Below, in pieces: positions 1 to 9,260 of a DNA stretch of 64,000 nucleotides; positions within the stretch are counted from its first letter, which is position 1; every line of letters starts with the position of its first letter. A program made the position numbers and the translations under genes. This stretch comes from Hyphomicrobiales bacterium (GTDB taxonomy: Bacteria > Pseudomonadota > Alphaproteobacteria > Rhizobiales > Xanthobacteraceae): contig JACPOA010000085.1 in the NCBI GenBank assembly GCA_016185205.1, positions 1-64,000 of the forward strand. The letters run 5' to 3'. A model generated the notes under the pieces. That model made no database searches. It had not been told where the DNA came from and saw only the letters and a program-made list of their open reading frames with translations.

Positions 1-141
1 GTCCTCGCCCGCATCGCCGACATCCCGCAGGGCCGACTTCCTGAACTGCTACCATGGCAGTGGAAACCGCCGAGTCTTCAAGCAGCCGCTTGAGCCATGG
101 CCGCCTAACCCGCACGCCCGCGGTACTCAGCGTATGCTTAC
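1..141 (+). mobile_element. 3' end of an IS66-family transposase and right end of the element (partial)
   Basis: Frame 1 from the window edge reads VLARIADIPQGRLPELLPWQ followed by about ten residues and TGA at 91-93. This closely resembles the extreme C-terminus of IS66-family transposases (TnpC), which typically ends in a ...ARIAD.P..R..ELLPW.W pattern. After the stop, 48 bases lead to GCTTAC at 136-141; IS66 right ends characteristically finish in ...GCTTAC. Methyltransferase coding resumes at once after that, so the element end is placed at 141. Only the tail is in the window. The family call rests on motif memory; the left end and the 8-bp target duplication lie outside. Confidence 0.7.
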
Positions 142-571
142 ACTTCCGCTGGCTTTACGTAATACGTTCAGATTACTCAAACCAGGCGGCGTATTCCGCC
201 TTGTTGTGCCGGATCTACGGTGGCGCGCAGCAAGATATCTTACGGCAGCTGCGAACGGTAAATCTGAAGCGGCGGATGATTTCATGAATTCCTGCGGATT
301 GGGCAAGAAAAAACGACCGGCGCGTCTGATCGATTACACACGTGAGTGCTTTGGCAAAAGCGCGCATCTTTGGATGTATGACTTCGATGGATTGAAGAAT
401 CTTTTGGAGGACGCGGGCTTTGCTTCGGTGCGGCGAGTTGAATTTGGAGACAGCGTCGATCCATTGTTTGCTAAAGTCGAGGACCGAGATCGATTTTTCG
501 AAGGAAACGCGCGCGAGCTTGCGATTGCGGCAAAGCGGCCTAACCCAAATCATGTTTTGCAAATAGCCTAA
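142..571 (+). pseudogene. SAM-dependent methyltransferase, 3' fragment truncated by the IS66 element
   Basis: The frame encodes LPLALRNTFRLLKPGGVFRLVVPDL, the second half of a class I SAM-dependent methyltransferase (the LKPGG strand/turn after motif I), then about 110 residues to the stop at 571. The SAM-binding glycine-rich motif and everything upstream are missing. Family members would be expected to read ...SHMLEHLPLALRNT, but the upstream residues are replaced by the IS66 end. An ATG at 134 lies inside the element end and could allow a truncated product. The intact gene was probably part of the polysaccharide locus. The product is predicted to be inactive because it lacks the cofactor pocket. 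Confidence 0.65.
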
Positions 572-579
572 GTCTGGTC

Positions 580-2406
580 ATGTGCGGGATTGCAGGTGCG
601 TTCAGATTTAAGGGTGAGGCTAGTCCTATAAATCGATCTGCGCTGTTGCGAATAAGCGAACTACTGAAACGCCGCGGACCTGACGGCGAAGGCTTTTGGT
701 CATCGAAAGATGATCGCGTAGCTCTGGCACACAGGCGTCTTGCCATCATCGACACAGGTCCTTCTGGTGCGCAGCCTATGGGGGATAAAACGGAGCGTTG
801 GACCATAACCTTCAACGGCGAAATTTATAATTACCAAGAATTGCGCGCGGAGCTACAAAGCTTGGGCCGTGTATTTCGGACTAACAGCGATACGGAAGTT
901 TTGATTAATGCGATTGCCGAATGGGGCGAGGCCGGATTGGTGAAGCTTCGCGGTATGTATGCGTTCGCTTTGTGGGATAATTTGAAGCGTGAGTTATGGC
1001 TGGCTCGCGATCCGTTTGGCATTAAACCGCTTTACGTCGCTGAAGCACAGGGAACCATCTGGTTTTCATCCCAGGCGCGAGCGATGGCGCAGTGTGCACC
1101 GGTAAATATTGACCGTGACGCAGCCGCCATTGTCGGGTTTTATCTATGGGGTCACGTTCCTGAACCGTTTTCCTGGTGGGAAGGGATTAAGAGTTTTCCA
1201 GCGGGACATGTGCAGCGTCTGCAAATTGGTCAAACCTCTTTTCCACCGAAACCATTCGCGCGTATTCAAGATGCCTATCTGAAGCGACCAATAATAAAGC
1301 AACAAGATGATACCTTGCAGCAATGGCTAAGAGCTTCCATTCGTTATCATCTGGTCGCCGACGTTCCTATTGGCATGTTTCTCTCGGCTGGAATCGATTC
1401 ATGCGTGATAGCGGCGCTTGCTGTGGAACAGGGCGTAAAGTTAAACACCATAACCTTGGCCTTCAACGAATACCGCGGAACATCTTACAATGAGGCTCCG
1501 CTCGCTGAAGTAATGGCCAAAACTCTTGGGACCGAACATGCGACGGTATGGATAAATCAGGATGACTTCGAAGGGCTGCTGGATGATTTTTTTAGCTGCA
1601 TGGACCAGCCAACCATCGATGGACTAAATACTTATCTTGTTAGCCACGCTGCGTCGAAGCAGGGAATCAAAGTAGCGCTGTCAGGATTGGGTGGGGACGA
1701 ATTATTCGGCGGATATCCATCTTTCCGCAGGGTCGGGGAGATCGCGACTTGGGGCAGACGCTGTTCGCACATTCCTGGCCTTCAGCGGATGCTGGAAGCG
1801 ACGTCCACGATATTTTCGCATTCGGGCATTCAACACAAAGCGATGAAGCTACCGACATATTGGGGCAGTCTTGCCAGCGCTTATTTTCTAATTCGGGCGC
1901 TAAATTTGGAAGATGCCCTGGATGAGATCTTGGACGAAAGCTGGGTGATGGAAGGATTGCAAAAACTACAGACGCAGCTCGCCCTATCCCTATCGATCGC
2001 AGGCATTGAAGAATCCGGTGGAACGGAGCACGCGCAAATATCTGCGTTGGAATCGTCCTGGTACATGCGCAATCAGCTACTTCGCGACACCGATTGGTCA
2101 AGCATGGCGCACGGAGTCGAGGTGCGGTTACCGTTTGTCGATTGGCCGCTCTTGCAGCAGATCGGGCCTTCTTTCAATATCCGTACTCCGCCCTCAAAAA
2201 TTGATCTCGCAAATTGCACGACCAAATTGGTTGAAGACATCCGAAGCAGGAACAAGACAGGGTTTAGCACGCCCGTGAAAGATTGGATCGACGCAGGGAG
2301 CGGCGTGGGCGGCAATGGTTTGAAGAAATGGGCGGCGGTCGTACACCGTAATTTTCGTACCGCTCTCACGACAGATTCCGCAATTGCACCGCTTGCCGTG
2401 CATTGA
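580..2406 (+). CDS. asnB: asparagine synthase (glutamine-hydrolysing)-like amidotransferase
   Basis: A 608-aa protein starting MCGIAGAF, so Cys2 becomes the N-terminal nucleophile of the class II glutamine amidotransferase domain (about residues 2-190). The synthase domain follows, with the PP-loop ATP site LSAGIDS near residue 269 (the common form is SGGxDS; Ala for the second Gly is tolerated in polysaccharide-locus paralogues) and SGLGGDELFGGY near 368. The known reaction is transfer of glutamine-derived ammonia to an adenylated carboxylate. In a glycan locus such proteins are often thought to amidate uronic acids rather than make asparagine; that is inference here. The next gene starts immediately after its stop. 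Confidence 0.85.
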   Translation: MCGIAGAFRFKGEASPINRSALLRISELLKRRGPDGEGFWSSKDDRVALAHRRLAIIDTGPSGAQPMGDKTERWTITFNGEIYNYQELRAELQSLGRVFRTNSDTEVLINAIAEWGEAGLVKLRGMYAFALWDNLKRELWLARDPFGIKPLYVAEAQGTIWFSSQARAMAQCAPVNIDRDAAAIVGFYLWGHVPEPFSWWEGIKSFPAGHVQRLQIGQTSFPPKPFARIQDAYLKRPIIKQQDDTLQQWLRASIRYHLVADVPIGMFLSAGIDSCVIAALAVEQGVKLNTITLAFNEYRGTSYNEAPLAEVMAKTLGTEHATVWINQDDFEGLLDDFFSCMDQPTIDGLNTYLVSHAASKQGIKVALSGLGGDELFGGYPSFRRVGEIATWGRRCSHIPGLQRMLEATSTIFSHSGIQHKAMKLPTYWGSLASAYFLIRALNLEDALDEILDESWVMEGLQKLQTQLALSLSIAGIEESGGTEHAQISALESSWYMRNQLLRDTDWSSMAHGVEVRLPFVDWPLLQQIGPSFNIRTPPSKIDLANCTTKLVEDIRSRNKTGFSTPVKDWIDAGSGVGGNGLKKWAAVVHRNFRTALTTDSAIAPLAVH

Positions 2407-2407
2407 G

Positions 2408-3517
2408 GTGCGCAACTCTTTTTCAATTGCGATGTTGCTGACCGATGGCTTTGGAGGCTTTGGCGGAATTTCCGTATTTAACAGAAATTTTCTTCGGGCA
2501 CTTGATCAGAGCGCTTACGTTGAACGGATTTATGCCTTGCCGCGTGTATTTGTCGGCGATGCTGGAGAGAGAATACCGGAGGCCGTCATCTATCAGCGCA
2601 AAGCGGCGGTTGGGAAAATAGCGTTTTTGAAGAGCCTCATCATTTTGGCGTTGAGTCGGCGACGGGTAGATGTTGTTATTTGTGGACATCTCAACTTATT
2701 CTGCGCGGCAATTCTACTGGCAAAAATCAAGCGGGCAAGACTGGCATTGATCATCCACGGACTCGAATCCTGGACACGACCGTCATATATTCCAGCAAAT
2801 TGGTTGTTACGTGCAGCGGACTCCATTATTTCAGTTAGCAATTTTTCGGCTCAGAGATTTAGCTCATGGTCCAAGATTCCTGTGCAACGTATATTCATCT
2901 TGCACAATTGTGTGGACCTCGACGTGTTTTTGCCCGGGCCACCCGACTTAGATTTGGCGCGGCGCTATCGTGTGGCATCCGAGGACAAGGTAATTCTTAC
3001 TGTTGGACGTCTCGACACGACAGAGCGACTAAAAGGAATTGACCAAGTCATCGACATTATTCCGCGGTTGATCGAGCGCTATCCGAGCCTAAAATATCTC
3101 ATCGTGGGAGATGGCTCTGATCGCCCCAGGTTGGAACGCAAAGCAGAGACCCTAGGCTTGTCTGACCGCGTCATCTTTGCCGGCCAGATTCCCGACGGCG
3201 AGAAGGTCGCGCATTATAATCTCGCAGATGCCTACGTAATGCCCAGCGTTGGCGAAGGGTTCGGCATTGTCCTTGTTGAGGCGGCGGCATGCGGCCTTTC
3301 GATTGTTGGTAGCCGGGCTGATGGTTCTCGGGAGGCATTGCAAGATGGGCTGCTTGGCCGTCTTGTGGATCCGAAAAACCAAGACGAGATAATGGAAGCG
3401 TTAATTGGCGTGCTTGCAGATAAGCGTGCCCACAAGCGGCTGAATAACATCAATTTGTTCAGTTTCGAGAATTTCAAAAGCCGGGTTCACCGATGGTGCG
3501 AAGATCAAGTGGCATGA
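2408..3517 (+). CDS. glycosyltransferase family 4 (GT-B fold)
   Basis: About 369 aa. The N-terminal Rossmann half opens with FSIAMLLTDGFGGFGGIS, and the C-terminal GT1-type domain carries ILTVGRLDTTERLKGIDQVI and the donor-site motif PSVGEGFGIVLVEAAACGL, with the EX7E-like glutamates typical of retaining GT4 enzymes. I place the start at GTG 2408, directly behind the asnB stop at 2406, because the first beta strand begins there; ATG 2432 and an upstream ATG at 2384 are alternatives. It is predicted to be a cytosolic/peripheral enzyme adding a sugar to the lipid-linked glycan. Donor and acceptor are unknown. Confidence 0.85.
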   Translation: MRNSFSIAMLLTDGFGGFGGISVFNRNFLRALDQSAYVERIYALPRVFVGDAGERIPEAVIYQRKAAVGKIAFLKSLIILALSRRRVDVVICGHLNLFCAAILLAKIKRARLALIIHGLESWTRPSYIPANWLLRAADSIISVSNFSAQRFSSWSKIPVQRIFILHNCVDLDVFLPGPPDLDLARRYRVASEDKVILTVGRLDTTERLKGIDQVIDIIPRLIERYPSLKYLIVGDGSDRPRLERKAETLGLSDRVIFAGQIPDGEKVAHYNLADAYVMPSVGEGFGIVLVEAAACGLSIVGSRADGSREALQDGLLGRLVDPKNQDEIMEALIGVLADKRAHKRLNNINLFSFENFKSRVHRWCEDQVA

Positions 3518-3609
3518 CCGCCAAACGATATGTCCGGCGAGGAGTTTCGCGGCATAGTTTGCGATTTTGTGAGCACAGATTGACCAATCCACCAATCGAG
3601 ATTTAGGAC

Positions 3610-4500
3610 ATGAAGTCCCGGATCGAATATTTTAACCGGCCCGCTCCGATTGGCGAGAGCGGGGATAAATATACCCGCGAGCACGTCATGAAGCTTATCA
3701 TCGCGCCGGGGATAACAGCTAAGCACTATTGGCGCGACATATGGCACTATCGCGAACTCATATATTTTTTGGCCTGGCGCGACATTGCGGTTCGTTACAA
3801 GCAGACGGCCGTGGGCGTCCTTTGGGCTTTGATCCGGCCGGCTCTCACGATGCTGATATTCGTCGCCTTCCGCCGCCTTGTTGCATTGCCGGCAGGCGAC
3901 GTGCCTGATGCAATTCTGGTTTTTGCAGCGGTGCTGCCGTGGCAGTTCTTCTCCGGTGCGTTCGTTGAAGCGGCGAGCAGCCTGCTTGGCAATGCCAATC
4001 TGGTGTCGAAAATCTATTTTCCCCGCCTCATCATCCCGTTAGCCTCGGTATTCACCAGCGTGGTGGACTTCGCGATCACGCTGGGGCTGCTCGCGGTTCT
4101 GCTGTTGTGGTACTGGTTTTTGCCGGGTTGGCAGATTTTTCTGATGCCGGTCTTTCTATTGATCGCTTTCGGCCTAGCGCTAGGCACGGGGCTGTTTCTC
4201 GCCGCTCTTAACGTTGAATATCGCGACTTCCGCTATATCGTACCGTTTATTGTCCAGCTCGGACTGTTCGTATCGCCGATCGCGTTCAGCACGTCAGACG
4301 TTCCGGCTGAATGGCGGACAATCTACGCCCTAAATCCGATGGTCGGCATCATAGACGGTTTTCGTTGGTCTTTGCTCGGGGGCAGGGTGGTGCTGATGCC
4401 TGAAACTATTTTGATTTCCGTGGTGGAGACGGCGTTGGTGCTTATGCTCGGTGTTTGGTATTTCCGCCGGATGGAACATAGTTTCGCGGATAAAATATGA
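3610..4500 (+). CDS. wzm: polysaccharide ABC transporter permease (Wzm-like)
   Basis: A 296-aa ABC-2 type membrane protein. The amphipathic YHYRELIYFLAWRDIAVRYKQT stretch before the first membrane span is typical of Wzm/KpsM/TagG permeases; about six hydrophobic segments follow. It pairs with the ATPase encoded at 5177-6454 to export lipid-linked polysaccharide across the inner membrane. Its stop overlaps the start of the YdcF-like gene (ATGA at 4497-4500). A second in-frame ATG at 3688 is a possible shorter start, but the upstream region reads well. Confidence 0.88.
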   Translation: MKSRIEYFNRPAPIGESGDKYTREHVMKLIIAPGITAKHYWRDIWHYRELIYFLAWRDIAVRYKQTAVGVLWALIRPALTMLIFVAFRRLVALPAGDVPDAILVFAAVLPWQFFSGAFVEAASSLLGNANLVSKIYFPRLIIPLASVFTSVVDFAITLGLLAVLLLWYWFLPGWQIFLMPVFLLIAFGLALGTGLFLAALNVEYRDFRYIVPFIVQLGLFVSPIAFSTSDVPAEWRTIYALNPMVGIIDGFRWSLLGGRVVLMPETILISVVETALVLMLGVWYFRRMEHSFADKI

Positions 4501-5168
4501 CTTCGTCCACCGCACCCGCCGCGCCAAGAATTGCCGGATCGCGCGCAGGTGCGGTACTGCTGCGCGGCGCGCTCGTATTGTTCGCCGTGGTGATCGGGCT
4601 CGGAGTAGCTGCGTGGTATGGCCGCGAACCATTGCTGCGCTACACCGCCAATGCCTGGATCATTTCGGATCAAGTAGGCCGGGCAGACGCGGTAGCGGTT
4701 TTTGGTGGCGGGCTCGAATATCGGCCATTCGCGGCGGCAAAGTACTACCATCAGGGACTGACCAAAAAAATCCTTATATCCAATATCGGAGCGAGCCCGG
4801 CCGAAGAGATCGGCGTGCTGCAATCGCATATCGAGGCCAATCGCAGGGTCTTAATCAAGCTTGGCGTACCCGAAGCCGCCATCGAGCCTTTCGGCAACAA
4901 TCTGTCGAACACCTACGACGAGGCTCGCGCACTGCGAGAATGGGCTGAGCGCACGGGCGCGCGCAGCATCATCGTGCCAACGGAAATATTTTCCGCGCGT
5001 CGCCTGCGCTGGGTACTAGGCCGCTTTTTTGCCGACGGATCGGTCATTTACGTTCCTGCGCTCGAACCGCGCGAATATCGGCGTGAGGATTGGTGGAAAA
5101 ATGCTCCGGGACTGATCGCCTTCCAGAACGAAGTCGTCAAATACCTTTATTACCGCTTGAAATACTGA
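4497..5168 (+). CDS. YdcF/SanA/ElyC-family (DUF218) membrane-anchored protein
   Basis: A 223-aa protein with one N-terminal membrane segment (LLRGALVLFAVVIGLGVAAW) and a DUF218 core: DAVAVFGGGLEYRP, then NTYDEARALREWAERTGARSIIVPTEIFSARR. Family members include SanA and ElyC, linked to envelope integrity and undecaprenyl-phosphate-dependent pathways. It lies between the permease and ATPase genes of the exporter and is translationally coupled to the former. This suggests a role in polysaccharide export or lipid-carrier handling; the exact activity is not known. Confidence 0.8.
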   Translation: MTSSTAPAAPRIAGSRAGAVLLRGALVLFAVVIGLGVAAWYGREPLLRYTANAWIISDQVGRADAVAVFGGGLEYRPFAAAKYYHQGLTKKILISNIGASPAEEIGVLQSHIEANRRVLIKLGVPEAAIEPFGNNLSNTYDEARALREWAERTGARSIIVPTEIFSARRLRWVLGRFFADGSVIYVPALEPREYRREDWWKNAPGLIAFQNEVVKYLYYRLKY

Positions 5169-5176
5169 CTAACCCG

Positions 5177-6454
5177 ATGTCCGACATCGCAATCAAAATC
5201 GAAGGCCTGGGCAAGAAATACCGCATCCGGCACCAGCGGCCGGAACGCTATACGACACTCCGTGACGTTATGACCGACAAGGTGCGCAACCTGTTCAGTC
5301 CGCGTCGAGAGCCCGGCGCGCCGCCAACCGTCGAGGATTTCTGGGCATTGCGAGACGTCTGCTTTGAGATCGGGCGCGGCGAGGTAGTCGGTATCATCGG
5401 CCGCAATGGCGCCGGCAAGTCAACGCTGCTCAAGGTTATAAGCCGGATCACAGAGCCCAACGAAGGACGGATTGAACTCGAGGGTCGAATTTCCAGCATG
5501 CTCGAGGTCGGCACCGGTTTCCACCCTGAGTTGACGGGGCGGGAGAATATTTATCTTAACGGCGCCATCCTTGGAATGCGACATGCCGAGATCAAACGCC
5601 AGTTCGACGAGATTGTCGCTTTTGCCGATGTAGAGAATTTTCTCGATACGCCGGTCAAGCGATTTTCTTCCGGCATGTATCTTCGACTGGCTTTCGCGGT
5701 CGCCGCGCATCTGCAGACCGAGATCCTTATCGTAGACGAGGTGTTGGCGGTCGGTGACGCCGAGTTCCAGAGAAAATGTCTCGGCAAGATGAGCGAGGTC
5801 GCTCAGGCCGGGCGGACCGTCCTGTTCGTCAGCCATAATATGGGCGCGATACGTCGTTTGACCCGCCGCTGCATCCTTCTGGAGCAAGGACGGGTGAAAA
5901 TGGATGGTCCGGTGCAAGATGCTATCGAGGTCTATCTGACGCAGGCCACCGAAGGATTGGAGAGCGGCGTCTTCATACGGGAAAACTTGCGGCCGGCGGA
6001 TCGGCCTTTCTTTGTCAATCGTGTTACAACGCGGCGCGAGCTTGGCGGGGATCCGGTCAATCAATTCGACTGCGACCATTCCTTTTTTATCCACATTGAA
6101 TATAGTGCCACGCGAAGCATACCCGGGCTCTTCGGATATTTGATCTTCCAGCGATCGGACGGAACCATCGTCTATGAAGGCGACACCCAGGACGCCGGTG
6201 CCGATCCGCTCAACGGTCTGGTAGCTGGAAGCGGTACGCTGACGGTCGAGGTCCCGGCGCGCGTCTTCGGGCCCGGTACCTACCAAATCCTCCTGTCTTT
6301 TTTATCGGGCCTCGACTCGTCGGGCCCGCATGTGGACGAGCCGGGAATTGTCGGCGAGTTCGAGCTGAACGATACGAAGACCACGCGCGGTAACCGCCGA
6401 CGAGGTTTTGTTTCCACGATCTTGAATTGGACTCTACGGCGCGCAGCCGAATGA
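5177..6454 (+). CDS. wzt: polysaccharide ABC transporter ATP-binding protein with C-terminal glycan-recognition domain (Wzt-like)
   Basis: 425 aa from ATG 5177 (an upstream in-frame ATG at 5090 lies inside the previous gene). Walker A is GRNGAGKST near residue 75, the signature-region motif SSGMYLRLAFA near 163, and Walker B ILIVDEVLAVGD near 185. Residues about 270-425 form an extra domain like Wzt-C, which in E. coli O8/O9a binds the modified terminal residue of the O-antigen before export. Its presence predicts that this glycan has a recognisable terminal cap, which fits the many methyltransferases in the locus. Confidence 0.9.
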   Translation: MSDIAIKIEGLGKKYRIRHQRPERYTTLRDVMTDKVRNLFSPRREPGAPPTVEDFWALRDVCFEIGRGEVVGIIGRNGAGKSTLLKVISRITEPNEGRIELEGRISSMLEVGTGFHPELTGRENIYLNGAILGMRHAEIKRQFDEIVAFADVENFLDTPVKRFSSGMYLRLAFAVAAHLQTEILIVDEVLAVGDAEFQRKCLGKMSEVAQAGRTVLFVSHNMGAIRRLTRRCILLEQGRVKMDGPVQDAIEVYLTQATEGLESGVFIRENLRPADRPFFVNRVTTRRELGGDPVNQFDCDHSFFIHIEYSATRSIPGLFGYLIFQRSDGTIVYEGDTQDAGADPLNGLVAGSGTLTVEVPARVFGPGTYQILLSFLSGLDSSGPHVDEPGIVGEFELNDTKTTRGNRRRGFVSTILNWTLRRAAE

Positions 6455-6484
6455 CAGTTCGAGCCGTGGTGAGGTGAGATTCGT

Positions 6485-7294
6485 ATGAATCTCCTATGGC
6501 TTTGCAAGAATATCAAAACCTCGTGGTCGTCGCGAGCAGGCGTCGCGGATTTTATCCGCCGAATGATATGGACCTATTCTGCTAGTCTACCGGCGGCCTT
6601 GTCGCCGCGCGAATGGACGATCAGATTCCACTATCCGGTGCCGATCGGCAAAGTTCGGCTGCTGTTGCGGGCGAACGCAGGTGCCGATGCGTACATTCAT
6701 TCTGAGGTCTTCGAACATCGATATTATCGCTTGCCGCTCGAGCGGGCGCCTGCGACGATTCTTGATCTTGGCGCCAACATCGGCCTGACGACCGTTTATT
6801 TCGCCCGCATCTTTCCCGCCGCGCGTCTTGCCTGCGTAGAGCCCGTGCCCAGCAATCTGCGGTTGCTAGAACAAAATCTGATGTTGAATGGCATTCAAGC
6901 GACTATTTTCCCGGCCGCCGTACATCCGACCGACGGCTCGGTGCTGATGGAACTTGATGGCAGGGATTATGGACACAAGGTTGCGAGAAATGCGGCGAAT
7001 AATTTAACAACGACCCTGTCGGTTCCGGCAGTGAGTGTTCCGACCATTCTGCAACGCCTGGCGTGGGATCGTATCGGCTTGCTCAAGGTCGATATCGAAG
7101 GGCACGAAGCAGAGTTGTTTTCCGGGAATTGCGAGTGGCTGAACCGTGTGGATGCCATGTGCATCGAGTGCCACGAAGTCTCCGGTGAGGCAGATTTGCA
7201 GCGGCTGGCGAAACGATATGGTTTTTCGCAACCGCAACACCTCCCGGGCACTTGGTTCATGCGCCGGATCGCGACAAACCGAAGTAGAGCATGA
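6485..7294 (+). CDS. FkbM-family methyltransferase
   Basis: 269 aa. SAM motif I is ILDLGANIGLTTVYFARIFP near residue 92, the acidic post-I strand ends in CVEPVPSNLRLLEQNL, and the FkbM signature LLKVDIEGHEAELF is near 199. FkbM enzymes O-methylate hydroxyl groups of polyketides and glycans. It follows the exporter ATPase by 30 bases and is probably in the same transcription unit. The likely target is a sugar hydroxyl of the exported polysaccharide (inference). Confidence 0.85.
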   Translation: MNLLWLCKNIKTSWSSRAGVADFIRRMIWTYSASLPAALSPREWTIRFHYPVPIGKVRLLLRANAGADAYIHSEVFEHRYYRLPLERAPATILDLGANIGLTTVYFARIFPAARLACVEPVPSNLRLLEQNLMLNGIQATIFPAAVHPTDGSVLMELDGRDYGHKVARNAANNLTTTLSVPAVSVPTILQRLAWDRIGLLKVDIEGHEAELFSGNCEWLNRVDAMCIECHEVSGEADLQRLAKRYGFSQPQHLPGTWFMRRIATNRSRA

Positions 7295-7363
7295 GAATTC
7301 TTGCCTGTTGCCATCAAAGCCGCGCGAGAACAATGCGTTCGCAAGAATCTAGATGATTCATTC

Positions 7364-8167
7364 ATGAATTTATTAATTACCCCGTCATTCGAGGATATCA
7401 TTGCCGGTTATCAAAATACCGCCGAGGACAATGATCGTCTTTTTCATCAGCTGACATCATTGACCTGGTCAGACCCAATTTTGGGCGGTCATCGCCGCCA
7501 CGTCGAGGATAACAAATTGGGATATGGTGACGCGGCCTTTCATGCCATGTGGTTGCGATTATTGGACTATGCAAGGAAGCGTTTCGGACAAATTAGTTTG
7601 CTTGAGATCGGCGTGTTCAAAGGACAGGTAATATCGCTCTGGGCCTTAATTGGGCGAAACTGGGATATCGACGTACGAATCACGGCGATCACGCCGTTCG
7701 AAGGACGACCGATGCCCCGCTCTCGTCTAATAACTTGGATTCGCTCCCGATTCGATTTTAAGTTTCGAGAAAACCTTCGTAACGGCAATTTTTATGAGAA
7801 TTGCGACTATGAGGCTGTTGTAAAAAAACTCTTTGGACGGTTCGATCTTGATTTTTGGAAAGTGAGACTATGCCGCGGTTACTCGACAGATTCGCATGTC
7901 CAGTTGGAGCTTTCTAATGCAACTTTTCATATTGTTTATGTGGACGGCGATCATTCGTTTGATGGCGCATTGCAGGATTTCAAGACTTATGGACCTAAAG
8001 TTGTGAGAGGAGGCTGGCTTGTAGCAGATGATGCTGGTTCATTTATTCCCGGCAGCGCATTTTGGAAAGGTCACGAAGCGGTAAGTCGAGCGGTAAATAT
8101 ATTGCCGGAGATCGGCTTTCGGAATGTCTTGAACGTTGGTCACAATCGGATTTTCGAGCGTGTCTAA
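7364..8167 (+). CDS. class I SAM-dependent methyltransferase (Methyltransf_24/CmcI-like)
   Basis: About 267 aa from ATG 7364 (a TTG at 7301 would add 21 poorly supported residues). Motif I is LLEIGVFKGQVISLWALIG, and the later acidic strand VDGDHSFDGALQDFKTYGP followed by GGWLVADDAG resembles CmcI/TylF-type metal-dependent O-methyltransferases. Codon use is AT-richer than in the right half of the window. The stop overlaps the next gene's GTG start. Target unknown; a sugar or sugar acid in the same glycan is likely. Confidence 0.75.
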   Translation: MNLLITPSFEDIIAGYQNTAEDNDRLFHQLTSLTWSDPILGGHRRHVEDNKLGYGDAAFHAMWLRLLDYARKRFGQISLLEIGVFKGQVISLWALIGRNWDIDVRITAITPFEGRPMPRSRLITWIRSRFDFKFRENLRNGNFYENCDYEAVVKKLFGRFDLDFWKVRLCRGYSTDSHVQLELSNATFHIVYVDGDHSFDGALQDFKTYGPKVVRGGWLVADDAGSFIPGSAFWKGHEAVSRAVNILPEIGFRNVLNVGHNRIFERV

Positions 8168-9260
8168 GAGTGATGAGGGAGCGCAAGTAAGAGTCTTTTT
8201 GCCAACTTATCGTCGTCCTGCTCTCTTGCCTCGTGCGCTCAAAAGTTTGCTCGCTCAGACCTTCGTTGCATGGAAGTGTGAGGTCCATAACGATGATCCG
8301 ATGGACCCTTTTCCAGCCGAATTAGTAAAATCTCTCGGGGATTCGCGTATCGAACTGCATCACCACGAGCGCAATATTGGAGCGAGCGCTAGTTTCAATC
8401 TATTTTATCGCCCGACGCCGGAACCATTTTACGGTTTGTTGGAAGACGACAATTGGTGGGAACCAGAATTTTTGGACACTATGGTCGCCGAAATGCGGTC
8501 TCATCCCCAGGTCGTCATGGCCTGGTGTAATCAAAAAATATGGGAGGAATTGCCGGACGGGTCATGGCGCAACACCGGCCTGTTCGTCAACGCAGCAGAA
8601 GGGCTATCGACCCCCCGTCTCGCGGTATTCGGCAATTTTCGACAGATGCTAGGATCCCTGCACGGAAACGGAGCCATGCTCATGCGTTCGCGTCCCGGAG
8701 AGACCTACGAAACGCCGGCCGATTGGCCTTTCGTGGCTATCGAGCCATTACGCGAACGTATGATACAACATCCGTTGCTATTTGTGCCAAAGCCGCTTGC
8801 AGTTTATTGCAAGACGCTCCAGACGGCGCGCTCCGAAAATCGCGCGGAATGGGCTGTTGTTCAGACAATCCTTGCTGCGACATTTTTAAAGCATTGTGGT
8901 TATTCCGATCTGCGACTTGCCGCGTTCTTTGCTGAAGCGCGCAATATGCGTCCGCCGTCAACGACTGCAATAATATTGGCCGCATTGATGGAAACAAAAT
9001 GCCGGCGACTGCTTCGTTATTCTAGGCCTTTGGATTGGTTACTCTTGTTTCGTGGCCTCGTTCGACGGCCTCACGTGTTTTGGCAAGTTTTGCAATCCCG
9101 ACGGCATCATCCGGATTGGTGGAATTCGCTCGATCGCCACAGCGCCGCGAGATTTGAAGAACAGCGTCTCAACTCCGCTAAGGACTCATCACCAATCAAG
9201 AGTAATGAAGCTCCAGCGGAGTCGGACGCGGCAGCGGTACTCGATAGACGCGCGAGATGA
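8160..9260 (+). CDS. glycosyltransferase family 2
   Basis: 366 aa from GTG 8160, which overlaps the previous stop. A GT-A fold is visible: VRVFLPTYRRPALLPRALKSLLAQTF, then EVHNDDP, HHHERNIGASASFNLFY, and the acidic metal-binding segment GLLEDDNWWEPEFLD in the DxD position. The C-terminal third is unusual, with Arg-rich helices and a low-complexity acidic tail. It overlaps the following gene by ATGA. Predicted to transfer a nucleotide-activated sugar during repeat-unit assembly. Confidence 0.82.
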   Translation: MSKSDEGAQVRVFLPTYRRPALLPRALKSLLAQTFVAWKCEVHNDDPMDPFPAELVKSLGDSRIELHHHERNIGASASFNLFYRPTPEPFYGLLEDDNWWEPEFLDTMVAEMRSHPQVVMAWCNQKIWEELPDGSWRNTGLFVNAAEGLSTPRLAVFGNFRQMLGSLHGNGAMLMRSRPGETYETPADWPFVAIEPLRERMIQHPLLFVPKPLAVYCKTLQTARSENRAEWAVVQTILAATFLKHCGYSDLRLAAFFAEARNMRPPSTTAIILAALMETKCRRLLRYSRPLDWLLLFRGLVRRPHVFWQVLQSRRHHPDWWNSLDRHSAARFEEQRLNSAKDSSPIKSNEAPAESDAAAVLDRRAR

